Assembly (NCBI GenBank): GCA_021200475.1
Contig: JAJQGP010000067.1
Coordinates: 19,360 to 79,229 of the forward strand
Reading direction: 5' to 3'
Origin: Lachnospiraceae bacterium
GTDB lineage: Bacteria > Bacillota > Clostridia > Lachnospirales > Lachnospiraceae
DNA length: 59,870 bases
Shown here: positions 1 through 9,819 of the stretch, piece by piece
How the letters are laid out: the number at the start of each line of letters is the position of its first letter
Position numbering within the stretch: the stretch's first letter is position 1
Program-made: the position numbers and the translations under genes
Notes under the pieces: generated by a model
Database searches by the model: none
What the model saw: the letters and a program-made list of their open reading frames with translations, nothing else
Told to the model about the DNA's origin: nothing

Positions 1-1
1 G

Positions 2-2635
2 CATGACCACGGACATGAGGAGCATCATCATGATCATGACGAGCACGATGCGTGCGGCTGCGGACACGATCACGGGCATGAGGAGCATCATCACCATGTC
101 GAGGGGCATCCGGAGGACTGCGACTGTGAGCTCTGCCACCCGCATGAGGATTACTGCGACGTCTGCGGACAGAGCCTTGAAAACTGCACCTGCACGATGC
201 CGGATGAAAACTGTGTAAAAAAGGTTTATATTCTGGAAAACTTAGGCTGCGCCAACTGCGCGGCCAAGATGGAGAAGAAAATCAAAGAGCTTCCCGGCGT
301 GACTTATGCAACAATTACATATACCACAAAACAGCTGCGTCTCTCCGCACAGGATCCGGACGCACTGCTGCCTCAGATTCAGGCGATCTGCACCTCGATT
401 GAATCTGAGGTAAAGGTCGTGCCGCGCACGAAATCTCCGGGCTCTCTTGTCACGCGAACCTACACGGTCGAAAATTTAGGCTGTGCCAACTGCGCAGCGA
501 AAATGGAGAGACGAATCAATGAACTCGACGGCATCACGACCGCAACGCTCACATTCGCAACGAAGCAGCTGCGTGTGACCGGCAAAAATCCGGACGGTCT
601 GTTTGAGGAAATGCAGGGAATCTGCCAGGCGATTGAGGCTCCGGTGAAGCTGGTGCCAAAGGATACCCGCCCGAAGAGCAAGGATACCTTAAATATGAAT
701 GAAATCCTGCCGGAAGCCCGCCAGATCGAGCCGCCATTCCAGCTTTCTGAAAATATGAAAACCCTGCTCGGCATCGGGCTGGGCGCTGTGCTGTTTATTG
801 CCGGAGAAATACTGGAGCATCAGGGTATGGACACGGCTTCTCTGCTCGTTCTTTTGATCGGCTATGTTGTCCTCGGCGGGCGCATTGTGCTGACCGCAGT
901 GAAAAACCTGACAAAAGGACAGATTTTCGACGAAAACTTCCTGATGAGCATTGCCACCCTCGGCGCCTTTGCGATCCGTGAATATCCGGAAGCGGTCGGC
1001 GTTATGCTCTTCTACCGCATTGGCGAGTACTTTGAACACATCGCGGTTGAAAAAAGCCGCGGCCAGATCATGGACGCCGTCGATATGCGTCCGGAAACCG
1101 TCAACCTCGTCGTCGGCGAGGGCATCCGTGTGATTGACGCAGAAGAAGCAAATGTCGGCGATATCCTGCTGATCCGTCCGGGCGACCGTATCCCGCTCGA
1201 TGGTGTGATTGTGGAGGGCGAAAGCCGCCTCGATACCTCACCCGTGACCGGTGAACCCGTTCCGGTAAAGGCCGGCTATGGAGATGAAGTGGTCTCCGGC
1301 TGTGTCAACACCTCCGGGGTGCTGAAAATCCGTGTGGAGAAAATTCTCGAGGAATCCATGGTAACCCGCATCCTGGATTCCGTCGAAAATGCGGCGGCCA
1401 GCAAGCCGAAAATCGACCGTTTTATCACACGTTTTGTGCGGATTTACACTCCGGTTGTCGTGATCCTCGCAGCGGCTACGGCCATCCTCCCGTCCCTTGT
1501 GACCGGAAACTGGTATTACTATGTCTACACCGCGCTGACCTTCCTTGTCATGAGCTGTCCGTGCGCGCTTGTCCTCAGTGTCCCGCTGGCATTCTTCTCC
1601 GGTATCGGAGCCGGTTCCAAACGCGGCATTCTCTTCAAAGGCGGCGTTGCTCTGGAAGCCATGAAAAATGTAGACGCGGTCATTATGGATAAAACCGGCA
1701 CCATCACCAAAGGCAACTTTGTCGTACAGCGCGCCGTACCGGCGACCGCGGACGTTACTCCGGAAGAGCTGCTCTCCCTTAGTGCCAGCTGTGAACAGAG
1801 CAGCACTCACCCGATCGGCGTCAGCATCATCACCGCGGCAAATGAACAAAAGGTTCGCTGCGCGCGTCCGACAAAGGTAGAAGAAATCGCAGGACACGGA
1901 ATCCGCGCGATTGTTCCGAATTATGAAAACCAGGAGAAGATTTCCGGTGCAAATGCAGCCGCCAGCACCGTTCTCTGCGGCAACCGCAAGCTGATGGAGA
2001 AATATGGCGTTTCTCTCGAAAACTACCAGAAGAATGGCTTCGGCACCGAAGTTCTTGTCGCGAAAGATGGCGTTTTCCTCGGTCATCTGGTGATCTCCGA
2101 CACCGTCAAGGAGGATGCGAAATCCGCGATCTCCCAGATTAAGAACCTCGGCATCGCCACCGTCATGCTGACCGGAGACGCCGAAGACAGTGCCCAGGCT
2201 GTCGCGGACGCGACCGGCATTGACGAGGTTCACGCGAAGCTGCTCCCGCAGGACAAGCTCACGGAGCTGATTCAGGTCCGGAATGCGCACGGCTGTGTCA
2301 TGTTTGTTGGAGACGGCATCAACGACGCGCCGGTACTCGCAGGTGCGGATGTCGGGGCAGCCATGGGCAGCGGCGCGGACGCGGCCATCGAAGCGGCGGA
2401 CGTCGTCTTCATGACCTCCAGCATGGAAGCCATCCCGCAATCCCTCGCCATCGCCCGGGCAACCAACAATATCGCCTGGCAGAATGTCGTCTTCGCCCTG
2501 GTGATCAAGGTGCTTGTCATGATTCTCGGTCTGTGCGGATTTGCCTCCATGTGGATGGCGGTATTCGCGGACACCGGCGTGGCCATGCTCTGTGTGCTGA
2601 ATTCCATCCGGGTACTGTATAAAAAGAGCATTTAA
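2..2635 (+). CDS. Heavy-metal (Zn/Cd/Pb-type) P1B ATPase, 5' end outside window
   Basis: Membrane pump that uses ATP to export soft divalent metal ions. Counting from the Met at 197, two metal-binding HMA domains carry GCANC motifs (Cys18/Cys21 and Cys96/Cys99). They are followed by the transmembrane CPC metal site (Cys454), the phosphorylated DKTGT (Asp498), an HP motif in THPIG, and the GDGINDAP hinge. The frame stays open without a stop from 197 back to position 2, and those 65 codons encode a His/Asp/Cys-rich stretch (for example HDHGHEEHHHDHDEHD). The ATG at 197 has no ribosome-binding site, so the true start lies beyond the left edge. The His-rich extension resembles the metal-buffering tails known in ZntA/CadA-type pumps. 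Metal specificity is inferred; copper is less likely given the Cys-Cys plus His-rich N-terminus. Confidence 0.93.
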   Translation, partial: HDHGHEEHHHDHDEHDACGCGHDHGHEEHHHHVEGHPEDCDCELCHPHEDYCDVCGQSLENCTCTMPDENCVKKVYILENLGCANCAAKMEKKIKELPGVTYATITYTTKQLRLSAQDPDALLPQIQAICTSIESEVKVVPRTKSPGSLVTRTYTVENLGCANCAAKMERRINELDGITTATLTFATKQLRVTGKNPDGLFEEMQGICQAIEAPVKLVPKDTRPKSKDTLNMNEILPEARQIEPPFQLSENMKTLLGIGLGAVLFIAGEILEHQGMDTASLLVLLIGYVVLGGRIVLTAVKNLTKGQIFDENFLMSIATLGAFAIREYPEAVGVMLFYRIGEYFEHIAVEKSRGQIMDAVDMRPETVNLVVGEGIRVIDAEEANVGDILLIRPGDRIPLDGVIVEGESRLDTSPVTGEPVPVKAGYGDEVVSGCVNTSGVLKIRVEKILEESMVTRILDSVENAAASKPKIDRFITRFVRIYTPVVVILAAATAILPSLVTGNWYYYVYTALTFLVMSCPCALVLSVPLAFFSGIGAGSKRGILFKGGVALEAMKNVDAVIMDKTGTITKGNFVVQRAVPATADVTPEELLSLSASCEQSSTHPIGVSIITAANEQKVRCARPTKVEEIAGHGIRAIVPNYENQEKISGANAAASTVLCGNRKLMEKYGVSLENYQKNGFGTEVLVAKDGVFLGHLVISDTVKEDAKSAISQIKNLGIATVMLTGDAEDSAQAVADATGIDEVHAKLLPQDKLTELIQVRNAHGCVMFVGDGINDAPVLAGADVGAAMGSGADAAIEAADVVFMTSSMEAIPQSLAIARATNNIAWQNVVFALVIKVLVMILGLCGFASMWMAVFADTGVAMLCVLNSIRVLYKKSI

Positions 2636-2706
2636 TTTCATTTTCTACTACCATCCTCCCGAAAAATGTGGTAACTTATACTTATCATTTTTTGGGAGGT
2701 ATTTTT

Positions 2707-4986
2707 ATGAATCGCGATTTAAAATCTCTGGTCAGTCAGATGACCCTCGAGGAAAAAGCCGGCATGTGCTCCGGCCTGGATTTCTGGCACTTAAAGAGTG
2801 TGGAACGCCTTGGCATCCCGGATGTGATGGTCAGCGACGGCCCGCACGGACTGCGCAAGCAGGATGACGAAGCGGACCACCTTGGCATTAATGAGAGCAT
2901 CAAAGCTGTCTGCTTCCCCGCAGGTTCCTTAAGCGCCTGCTCCTTCGACCGCGATCTGATGCGTACCCTCGGCGATGCGCTCGGCAGAGAAGCACAGGCG
3001 ACCAACGTGTCCGTCGTACTCGGACCGGCCGTCAATATCAAGCGTTCTCCGCTTTGCGGGCGCAATTTTGAGTATTATTCCGAAGACCCTTATCTGGCCG
3101 GTGAAGCCGCAGCCGCCTTTATCGAAGGAGTGCAGGCACACCACGTCGGTACCTCGATCAAGCATTTCGCCGCAAACAGCCAGGAGCTGAACCGCATGAG
3201 CGCCTCCTCCAATGTGGATGAGCGCACTCTGAGAGAGATCTATCTCCCCGCGTTTGAAACGGCTGTGAAAAAAGCGCAGCCCTATACGGTGATGTGCTCC
3301 TATAACCGCCTCAACGGAACCTACGCTTCCGAGCATCCATGGCTGCTCACGGAAGTCCTCCGCAAGGAATGGGGATTTGAAGGTTATGTGATGTCCGACT
3401 GGGGCGCCGTCGATGAGCGGGTCGATGGTCTGAAGGCCGGACTGGACCTGGAAATGCCCTCCTCCGGTGGTACGACAGACGCTGAGATTGTACAGGCCGT
3501 TCAGAACGGCTCTCTGGACGAAGCTGTGCTTGACCAGGCGGTAGAGCGCATTCTGCGCATCCTGTTTCTCTATGCGGATAACCGCGAAGAGCAGGAATTT
3601 ACAATGGAAGCGGACCATGCGCTCGCACGGCAGATTGCAGCGGAATCCATGGTTTTGCTGAAGAATGAGCAGGTTCTGCCATTAAAAGAAGAGGAAAAAG
3701 TGGCATTCATCGGCGAATTTGCCGCCAAGCCTCGTTTTCAGGGCGGTGGAAGCTCCCATATCAACTGCTTCCGCATTGACAGCACACTCGATGAAGTAAA
3801 AGAGAACGCAAATATTACCTACGCGAAGGGCTTCTTTGCCGACTCGGACGTATACGACGAAGAACTGGCCGCGGAAGCCATCCAGGCAGCCAAAAATGCC
3901 GACAAGGCCGTTGTTTTTGCCGGACTGCCGGACAGCTTTGAATCCGAAGGATATGACCGCAGCCATATGCGGCTCCCGGACTGCCAGAACCGCCTGATCC
4001 GTGAAGTCCTGAAGGTACAGAAAAATGTCATTGTCGTCCTGCACAATGGTTCCCCGGTAGAGCTGCCGTGGGCGGACGAGGTAAAGGGCATCCTGGAAGC
4101 ATATCTGGGCGGCCAGGCGGCCGGCGGCGCGATTGCCGACCTTCTCTTCGGAAAAGTGAACCCGTCCGGCAAGCTTGCCGAGACCTTCCCATACCGTCTG
4201 GAGGACAACCCGTCCTACCTCACCTTCGGCGATCCGAAAGAGGTAGACTATACGGAAGGCATTTACGTCGGCTATCGTTACTATGATGTAAAAAATATGC
4301 CGGTCGCTTATCCCTTCGGCTATGGGCTTTCCTATACGACCTTCGCGTACAGCAATCTGCGTCTGAGTCAGGATGCCATGACTGAAAAAGAGACCGTCAC
4401 GGTATCCGTAGATATTACAAACACCGGCAACCGTTTTGGCAAGGAAGTCGTTCAGCTCTATCTCGCCGACAAGACCGGCGCTGCACGCAGACCGCTCCGG
4501 GAGCTGAAAGGGTATGAAAAGGTGTCCCTGCAGCCGGGTGAGACCAAAACCGTCACGATGGATATCGACTACCGCAGTCTCGCATGGTACAGCACCCAGC
4601 TGCACGACTGGTATGCGGCCTCCGGCGAATATGAGGTCCTCATCGGCGCTTCCTCCCGGGACATTCGCTTAAGCACGACCCTGTGCCTGAACAACAGCCA
4701 GCTTCTTCCTCTGCACATAACAAAAAATACCACTCTGGGAGAACTCCTGGCCGATCCGCGCACCGCTTCCTTTATAAAGGAATGGCAGCAAAAACTGCTT
4801 GCTGTGTTCGCGCCGCCGGAAGAAGAAGAGAAAACGGAAGAGCCGTCTGCGTCCGCAGAAGCCGTTTCCGATGAAATGAACAACGCCATGATGTTCTCCA
4901 TGCCGCTGCGGAACCTCGTCACTTTCGGTACCTGCACATCGGCTCAGCTGGAAGAAATGATCCGCGCACTGAATGAAACGCTGTAA
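2707..4986 (+). CDS. Glycoside hydrolase family 3 (beta-glucosidase-like)
   Basis: 759-residue GH3 enzyme that releases terminal beta-linked sugars (glucose or xylose) from oligosaccharides, probably in the cytoplasm because no signal peptide is visible. The N-terminal barrel has SDGPHGLR, the KHFAANSQ substrate-binding motif and the nucleophile Asp231 in VMSDWGAV. A second alpha/beta domain follows, and then a C-terminal fibronectin-III-like domain. The last ~80 residues include a Glu-rich linker and an extra helical tail. The start at 2707 (MNRDLKS) is chosen over an ATG 39 bases upstream because GGGAGGT lies 7 bases before it. It stands 71 bases after the ATPase gene and may have its own promoter. 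Exact substrate is not determinable. Confidence 0.93.
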   Translation: MNRDLKSLVSQMTLEEKAGMCSGLDFWHLKSVERLGIPDVMVSDGPHGLRKQDDEADHLGINESIKAVCFPAGSLSACSFDRDLMRTLGDALGREAQATNVSVVLGPAVNIKRSPLCGRNFEYYSEDPYLAGEAAAAFIEGVQAHHVGTSIKHFAANSQELNRMSASSNVDERTLREIYLPAFETAVKKAQPYTVMCSYNRLNGTYASEHPWLLTEVLRKEWGFEGYVMSDWGAVDERVDGLKAGLDLEMPSSGGTTDAEIVQAVQNGSLDEAVLDQAVERILRILFLYADNREEQEFTMEADHALARQIAAESMVLLKNEQVLPLKEEEKVAFIGEFAAKPRFQGGGSSHINCFRIDSTLDEVKENANITYAKGFFADSDVYDEELAAEAIQAAKNADKAVVFAGLPDSFESEGYDRSHMRLPDCQNRLIREVLKVQKNVIVVLHNGSPVELPWADEVKGILEAYLGGQAAGGAIADLLFGKVNPSGKLAETFPYRLEDNPSYLTFGDPKEVDYTEGIYVGYRYYDVKNMPVAYPFGYGLSYTTFAYSNLRLSQDAMTEKETVTVSVDITNTGNRFGKEVVQLYLADKTGAARRPLRELKGYEKVSLQPGETKTVTMDIDYRSLAWYSTQLHDWYAASGEYEVLIGASSRDIRLSTTLCLNNSQLLPLHITKNTTLGELLADPRTASFIKEWQQKLLAVFAPPEEEEKTEEPSASAEAVSDEMNNAMMFSMPLRNLVTFGTCTSAQLEEMIRALNETL

Positions 4987-5044
4987 AACCAGGTTGGGAC
5001 ACCATATACAAACGTCCCCTTATAAACTGAATTTTTCAGACAAC

Positions 5045-5084
5045 AATGAGCCGGTGCGGTCGTCAAGACCCGCACCGGCTCATT
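5045..5084 (+). terminator. Hairpin downstream of GH3 gene
   Basis: A perfect 15-bp stem (ATGAGCCGGTGCGG at 5046 pairing with its reverse complement ending 5083, plus one A-T pair) encloses a 10-base loop. The T-run is short (TTT), so it may be an imperfect intrinsic terminator or an mRNA 3' end. The rest of 4987-5220 shows no gene. Confidence 0.6.
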
Positions 5085-5220
5085 TGCAGGTCACATCATG
5101 GCCAAATTTACGTCTCCTTAATCGCTACATGCATGACCGGTACCCCAGCTCATTCTGTCTATCATGCTCTGCGCAAAATCCTGCTACACAAAATCTTCAA
5201 TAATTGAAATCGCAAACCCC

Positions 5221-5249
5221 TTGGCAAGTACGGAAAAAAGTGATACAAT
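5221..5249 (+). promoter_or_regulatory. cysD promoter (sigma-A type)
   Basis: TTGGCA (5221-5226) and TACAAT (5244-5249) are separated by exactly 17 bp, close to the vegetative consensus. Transcription would start near 5256, about 90 bases before cysD. Confidence 0.75.
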
Positions 5250-5295
5250 CACTAAGATTTTAACAATTCGTAACATTTTTTACATCCTTTATCGT

Positions 5296-5320
5296 GAACG
5301 ACAAGAGAATTCTGTCGTTC
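5296..5320. promoter_or_regulatory. Palindrome in the cysD leader
   Basis: GAACGACA (5296-5303) and TGTCGTTC (5313-5320) form a perfect 8-bp inverted repeat around a 9-base spacer containing GAATTC. It lies downstream of the predicted start of transcription and just before the AGGAG ribosome-binding site. It could be a repressor operator or an RNA hairpin. The factor is unknown. Confidence 0.5.
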
Positions 5321-5345
5321 GCTATAACATATGTAGGAGAATCAT

Positions 5346-6239
5346 ATGAATTATCTGGACAAACTGGAGGCGGAAGCCATCTATATTATGCGGGAAGTGG
5401 TCGCAGAATGTGAAAAGCCAGTCATGCTCTATTCCATCGGCAAGGACTCCTCCGTGATGCTGCACCTCGCCCTGAAGGCGTTTTACCCGGAAAAGCCGCC
5501 TTTCCCGTTTCTGCACGTAAATACGACGTGGAAATTTAAGGAAATGATCGAATTCCGGGACAAGATTGCGAAAAAATACGACCTGGAAATGATCGAGTAT
5601 ATCAACCAGGAAGGGCTCGCGCAGGGGATCAATCCCTTCGACCATGGCTCCGCTTACACGGATATCATGAAAACACAGGCTCTCAAACAGGCCCTTAATA
5701 AATACGGTTTTACCGCTGCCTTTGGCGGAGGCCGCCGAGACGAAGAAAAAAGCCGCGCGAAAGAACGCATCTTTTCCTTCCGCAACGCAGATCACGTCTG
5801 GGACCCGAAAAATCAGCGTCCCGAAATGTGGAAGCTTTTCAATACGGAGATCAATAAAGGCGAGAGCATCCGCGTTTTTCCGATCTCAAACTGGACGGAA
5901 AAAGACATCTGGCAATACATCAAACGGGAAAATATTGAGATTGTGCCCCTTTACTACGCAGCTCTTCGGCCAGTGGTAGAGCGGGACGGCAATCTGATTA
6001 TGGTTGATGACGACCGTATGCGGCTCAAGCCAGGCGAACAGCCGATGATGAAAAAAGTCCGGTTCCGCACTCTGGGCTGCTATCCGCTCTCCGGCGGCGT
6101 AGAATCTGAGGCAGACACGATCGACGGGATCATTGAAGAGACCTTAAGTGCTGTATCCTCCGAGCGGACCAGCCGGGTGATTGACAGGGACGGCGGCGCA
6201 GCCAGCATGGAAAAACGGAAGCGGGAGGGATATTTCTAA
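5346..6239 (+). CDS. cysD: Sulfate adenylyltransferase subunit 2 (CysD)
   Basis: 297-residue ATP sulfurylase small subunit. With the CysN GTPase it makes adenosine 5'-phosphosulfate (APS) from ATP and sulfate in the cytoplasm. The PP-loop family signature is in [14 protein letters not shown] near residue 30, and [16 protein letters not shown] is the conserved CysD segment. Length matches the family (~300). The start is supported by AGGAG at 5335-5339. The stop codon shares its last base with the next start (TAATG), which indicates translational coupling to cysNC. Confidence 0.97.
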   Translation: MNYLDKLEAEAIYIMREVVAECEKPVMLYSIGKDSSVMLHLALKAFYPEKPPFPFLHVNTTWKFKEMIEFRDKIAKKYDLEMIEYINQEGLAQGINPFDHGSAYTDIMKTQALKQALNKYGFTAAFGGGRRDEEKSRAKERIFSFRNADHVWDPKNQRPEMWKLFNTEINKGESIRVFPISNWTEKDIWQYIKRENIEIVPLYYAALRPVVERDGNLIMVDDDRMRLKPGEQPMMKKVRFRTLGCYPLSGGVESEADTIDGIIEETLSAVSSERTSRVIDRDGGAASMEKRKREGYF

Positions 6240-8062
6240 TGGATTCTTTATTAAAATTCATCACCTGCGGAAGCGTAGACGACGGAAAATCTACCCTGAT
6301 CGGGCACATGCTCTACGATGCAAAGTTATTATTTGCTGACCAGAAGGACGCCCTTGAGCTGGAGTCACGCGTCGGCTCCAATGACGGAAATATCGACTAC
6401 AGCCTGCTCCTCGACGGACTGATGGCGGAACGTGAGCAGGGCATTACCATTGATGTGGCATACCGCTATTTTACGACGGAGCGCCGCTCCTTTATTGTCG
6501 CTGACACACCGGGACACGAAGAATACACGCGCAACATGGCCGTGGGCGCTTCTTTTGCCGACCTCGCTGTGATTCTGGTGGACGCCAGCCAGGGCGTTCT
6601 GACGCAGACCAGACGCCATACGCGCATCTGCTCCCTGATGGGAATCCAGCATGTCGTCTTTGCCGTCAATAAGATGGATCTGATCGATTACAGCCAGGAG
6701 CGGTTTAAGAAAATACAGAAAGAAATCCGAATCCTGCTGGCGGAGTTTGACCACCGGAGTTTCAAAATCATCCCGGTCTCTGCCACCAACGGTGACAACA
6801 TCACCAAAAAATCCGCGAAGATGCCCTGGTACAAGGGACCGACGCTTCTGCACTACCTGGAGACGGTTGATGTCAGCGAAAAACCGACTGACGCCGAGTT
6901 CTCCATGCCGGTACAGCGCGTCTGCCGCCCGAACCGGAGCTTCCGCGGCTTCCAGGGACAGATCGAGAGCGGCAGTATCTCTGTCGGAGATACCGTCACC
7001 GTCCTTCCAAGCCATGAAACCTCTACCGTCAAAGCCATTCTGGAAGGCAATCAGTCCGTACACGACTCCAGCGTCGGTCATCCGGTCACCATCCAGCTTG
7101 ACACCGAGATTGACGTCTCCCGCGGCTGTGTGCTGACCAGAGACCCCGACCTGTATATCAATACCATGTTTTCCGCCACCCTGCTGTGGATGGACGATAC
7201 CAAGCTGGTCGAGGGCAAGAACTATCTGCTCAAATCCGGCACGCAGAAAATCCCCGCCACCGTACTCCACATCCGCCACAAGATTGATGTGAATACCGGT
7301 CGGGAGGTACCTGCAAAAGAAATCTATAAAAATGAGATCACCCAGTGCGACATCTCTGTATCCTCGAATCTGGTGTTTGACCTTTTCGAACACAATAAGG
7401 CGCTTGGCTCCCTGATCCTGATCGACCGCATCAGCCACGCGACCGCGGCCTGCGGTGTGATCACGCAGTCCATCAGCCGAAGCAACGACCTCACCTGGCA
7501 TACCATGGACATCACCCGGGAATTCCGTGAGCACCAGCTCGACCAGAAGGCCAGTACGATCTGGTTCACCGGCCTGTCCGGCTCCGGAAAATCCACCCTC
7601 GCCAACGCGCTGGAAAAGCGTCTGGTCTCCATGGGCAAGCATACGATGCTGCTCGACGGTGACAACATCCGTCTGGGTCTGAATCGGAACCTCGGTTTCT
7701 CCGAGGCCGACCGTATTGAGAACATCCGCCGCATCGCGGAAGTATCCAAGCTGATGAACGATGCCGGACTCATTGTCCTGACCTCCTTCATCTCACCGTT
7801 CGTCCGCGACCGCCGGAAAGCAAAGGAAATCATCGGCGACGGCTTCGTCGAGGTATATGTCAATACACCGATCGAGGAGTGCGAGCGCCGCGACGTGAAG
7901 GGCTTATATGCCGCCGCGCGCGAAGGCAAAATCGAGCATTTTACCGGCATCACCAGTCCTTACGAAAAGCCCCAGCGCCCGGATATCCAGATCGATACCA
8001 CCAGCCGCAGTGTCGAGGAATGTGTTGATCTGCTGATGGAGTACCTGGAGCCGCGGTTGTAG
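6239..8062 (+). CDS. cysN: Bifunctional sulfate adenylyltransferase subunit 1 / APS kinase (CysNC)
   Basis: 607-residue fusion. The N-terminal ~430 residues are a translation-factor-like GTPase (G1 GSVDDGKST, G3 DTPGHEEY, G4 NKMD, then beta-barrel domains), which drives APS synthesis with CysD. The C-terminal ~180 residues are an APS kinase (P-loop GLSGSGKST, LDGDNIRLGLNRNLGFS), which phosphorylates APS to PAPS. The APS-kinase domain keeps its Walker A, so it is expected to be active. No PAPS reductase, sulfite reductase or sulfate transporter lies in this window. The PAPS may therefore serve assimilation or sulfotransfer encoded elsewhere. Confidence 0.96.
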   Translation: MDSLLKFITCGSVDDGKSTLIGHMLYDAKLLFADQKDALELESRVGSNDGNIDYSLLLDGLMAEREQGITIDVAYRYFTTERRSFIVADTPGHEEYTRNMAVGASFADLAVILVDASQGVLTQTRRHTRICSLMGIQHVVFAVNKMDLIDYSQERFKKIQKEIRILLAEFDHRSFKIIPVSATNGDNITKKSAKMPWYKGPTLLHYLETVDVSEKPTDAEFSMPVQRVCRPNRSFRGFQGQIESGSISVGDTVTVLPSHETSTVKAILEGNQSVHDSSVGHPVTIQLDTEIDVSRGCVLTRDPDLYINTMFSATLLWMDDTKLVEGKNYLLKSGTQKIPATVLHIRHKIDVNTGREVPAKEIYKNEITQCDISVSSNLVFDLFEHNKALGSLILIDRISHATAACGVITQSISRSNDLTWHTMDITREFREHQLDQKASTIWFTGLSGSGKSTLANALEKRLVSMGKHTMLLDGDNIRLGLNRNLGFSEADRIENIRRIAEVSKLMNDAGLIVLTSFISPFVRDRRKAKEIIGDGFVEVYVNTPIEECERRDVKGLYAAAREGKIEHFTGITSPYEKPQRPDIQIDTTSRSVEECVDLLMEYLEPRL

Positions 8063-8121
8063 TGCGACTCATAGAATACACTGACATATTTCATATTCGT
8101 CAACCACTCAAAATATAGCAA

Positions 8122-8155
8122 AATCCCCGGGAACAACGACAGGTTTCCGGGGATT
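8122..8155. terminator. Bidirectional terminator between cysNC and the S66 peptidase gene
   Basis: AATCCCCGGGAAC pairs with GTTTCCGGGGATT (13 bp, one G-U pair) around an 8-base loop. T/A-rich bases on both sides suit the two convergent genes. Confidence 0.75.
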
Positions 8156-8238
8156 CTTATAATTATAGTAAATGCTGTAAGTCATTTGTAACTGTTCAGC
8201 ATCTTCACAGTTACGAGGCTGCGAAGATGCGCATCATT

Positions 8239-9423
8239 TCAGGGCCGCAGCTCCATATCCAAACAAATATCATTCCCGTTTACCTGCACCGTAGCGTAGC
8301 TTCCGGTCACCAGCGGCATCGACGGCGGCAGATGACCGAGATCTGCGTCCATAATCACCGGCACACCCTTTCGTGCCGCCACATCAAGCACCGCCTGATA
8401 GCGATCCAGATTCATCATCGGCTCCAGCCCGCTAAGAGGGCGCCCGATCAGGAAGCCCTTTACATAGCGGAACCAGCCCGCGTGCTCCATCTGCCACATT
8501 GCGCGTCGGATGCCAAACACATTCAAATCACAGGCTTCCAGGAACCAGAGAATCCCATCTTCCTTATACTTCTCCACAAAGTCACCCGTGCGGTCATAGC
8601 AAGTGCCAAGCAGATTCACCAGACAATCCATGCACCCGCCCAGCAGACGCCCCGAAAACACCGTCTCCGGTATCTCTTTCCCGGACAGAACCGGGTAGCT
8701 GCCCGAAACAGGGGCTGTTTTGCCGTCATAATATTTTAAAACCTTTCGTTCCGTGAGATTGTAAGATGCAAGCGGATTCTCCTCATCCTTCTTCCCCTCA
8801 ATCTCCCACTTTGGATATCCCTGAACATGGAATACAGGAAATTTGGCCTGGGCACCATCCATTTTTTCAAATCTGCCTGAGACAGCATCCTCTCCCCGAG
8901 CTGCATCCATATCTTCCGTCAGGCTATTACCCGGTCTCCGCTCTTTTCCACACAAAATTGCGAAGGCATCTTTCAACGACTGATGCTGCGGTTTCATGCC
9001 AAAGGACGGCGCGCACGGTCCGTAGATCGATGCCGTATCGCAGAGCGTCGCCAGCAGATAAGTCATATTCGTATTATCTGAAAAACCCATGTACCACTTC
9101 GCCGGTGCCTCCGCAATCCTCTTCCAGTCCACATAATCCAGGATCTCACACATTAACTCCCCGCCGCCGCAGGAAATCAGGCAGTCATTGTCTTCCTTCA
9201 GATAATACCCGGTCAGCTCCTGCCCGCACTGTTCGGGCGTATTGCTGATCCCGATACCCTTTCCCTCATAGCAGTTTGGTCCCAGATCCAGCCGATAGCC
9301 CTGCCGCTTCCATCGGCGCTGCGCGTTTTCAAACGCTGTCTTATAAGGATCCACATTGCACCCAAAGGAAGGGGCCACAAAACCAATCGTTCCGTTTTTC
9401 TGCAGAAATTTACCATATTTCAT
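8239..9423 (-). CDS. S66-family LD-carboxypeptidase (LdcA/MccF-like)
   Basis: 394-residue serine peptidase of family S66. Members trim the terminal D-amino acid from cell-wall tetrapeptides (LdcA) or cleave toxic peptidyl-nucleotides (MccF). The nucleophile is expected in MGFSDNTN (about residue 117), and a C-terminal DADLGHLPP segment supplies the His. Length exceeds LdcA (~300) and is closer to the longer MccF-like group. No signal peptide is seen. The start has AAAGGAGAGTGAAGG upstream. A promoter lies about 200 bases upstream on the same strand. Which of the two roles applies cannot be decided from sequence. Confidence 0.9.
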   Translation of the reverse strand: MKYGKFLQKNGTIGFVAPSFGCNVDPYKTAFENAQRRWKRQGYRLDLGPNCYEGKGIGISNTPEQCGQELTGYYLKEDNDCLISCGGGELMCEILDYVDWKRIAEAPAKWYMGFSDNTNMTYLLATLCDTASIYGPCAPSFGMKPQHQSLKDAFAILCGKERRPGNSLTEDMDAARGEDAVSGRFEKMDGAQAKFPVFHVQGYPKWEIEGKKDEENPLASYNLTERKVLKYYDGKTAPVSGSYPVLSGKEIPETVFSGRLLGGCMDCLVNLLGTCYDRTGDFVEKYKEDGILWFLEACDLNVFGIRRAMWQMEHAGWFRYVKGFLIGRPLSGLEPMMNLDRYQAVLDVAARKGVPVIMDADLGHLPPSMPLVTGSYATVQVNGNDICLDMELRP

Positions 9424-9629
9424 TATCCTTCACTCTCCTTTTTCATTCTTTCCGGCTTTCTTTGCTGTTCCGCATATCTACATCCAGGCGTAACGGTTCC
9501 AGATCGCAGCCTTACATCTGCCGCCTATCCTTCTCCGGCAGCCGTACCGCCTTACTCTCCGGTTTCCCCGGTTTCCGGATGCCTTCCAGAAACTGGCCTG
9601 CCAGACCCTGCGCCATTGTCTTGCGCAGG

Positions 9630-9658
9630 ATAGTACACTATGTTATTCTGTTTGTCAA
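9630..9658 (-). promoter_or_regulatory. Promoter of the S66 peptidase gene
   Basis: Read on the minus strand, TTGACA (9658-9653), a 17-bp spacer and TACTAT (9635-9630) form a near-consensus promoter, which implies a ~200-base leader before 9423. The rest of 9424-9819 shows no convincing gene. A small inverted repeat (TTATTCT/AGAATAA) overlaps the spacer. Confidence 0.7.
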
Positions 9659-9819
9659 GAATAACCTGATCGAGCAGAAGGCGGCTCGTCGACTCCTGTT
9701 CGCCCGCGCCGGCTGCTGTGTGCCAGTGGCACACGTTTGGCGCGGACTGAAACGCAATGCAGAAACACAGACCGTATCCGGCATCAGCCGGAAAACCTCC
9801 CTGCGCGGCCGTGCGCATG

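Noticed and set aside
197-2635. Starting the metal ATPase at the ATG at 197
   Set aside because: The frame is open to position 2 with a coherent His/Cys-rich sequence, and the ATG has no ribosome-binding site.
1238-2641. 467-residue open frame antisense to the metal ATPase
   Set aside because: Mirror frame of a well-supported gene; no motif, no ribosome-binding site.
6365-7642. 425-residue open frame antisense to cysNC
   Set aside because: Shadow of the cysNC coding frame in GC-rich codons.
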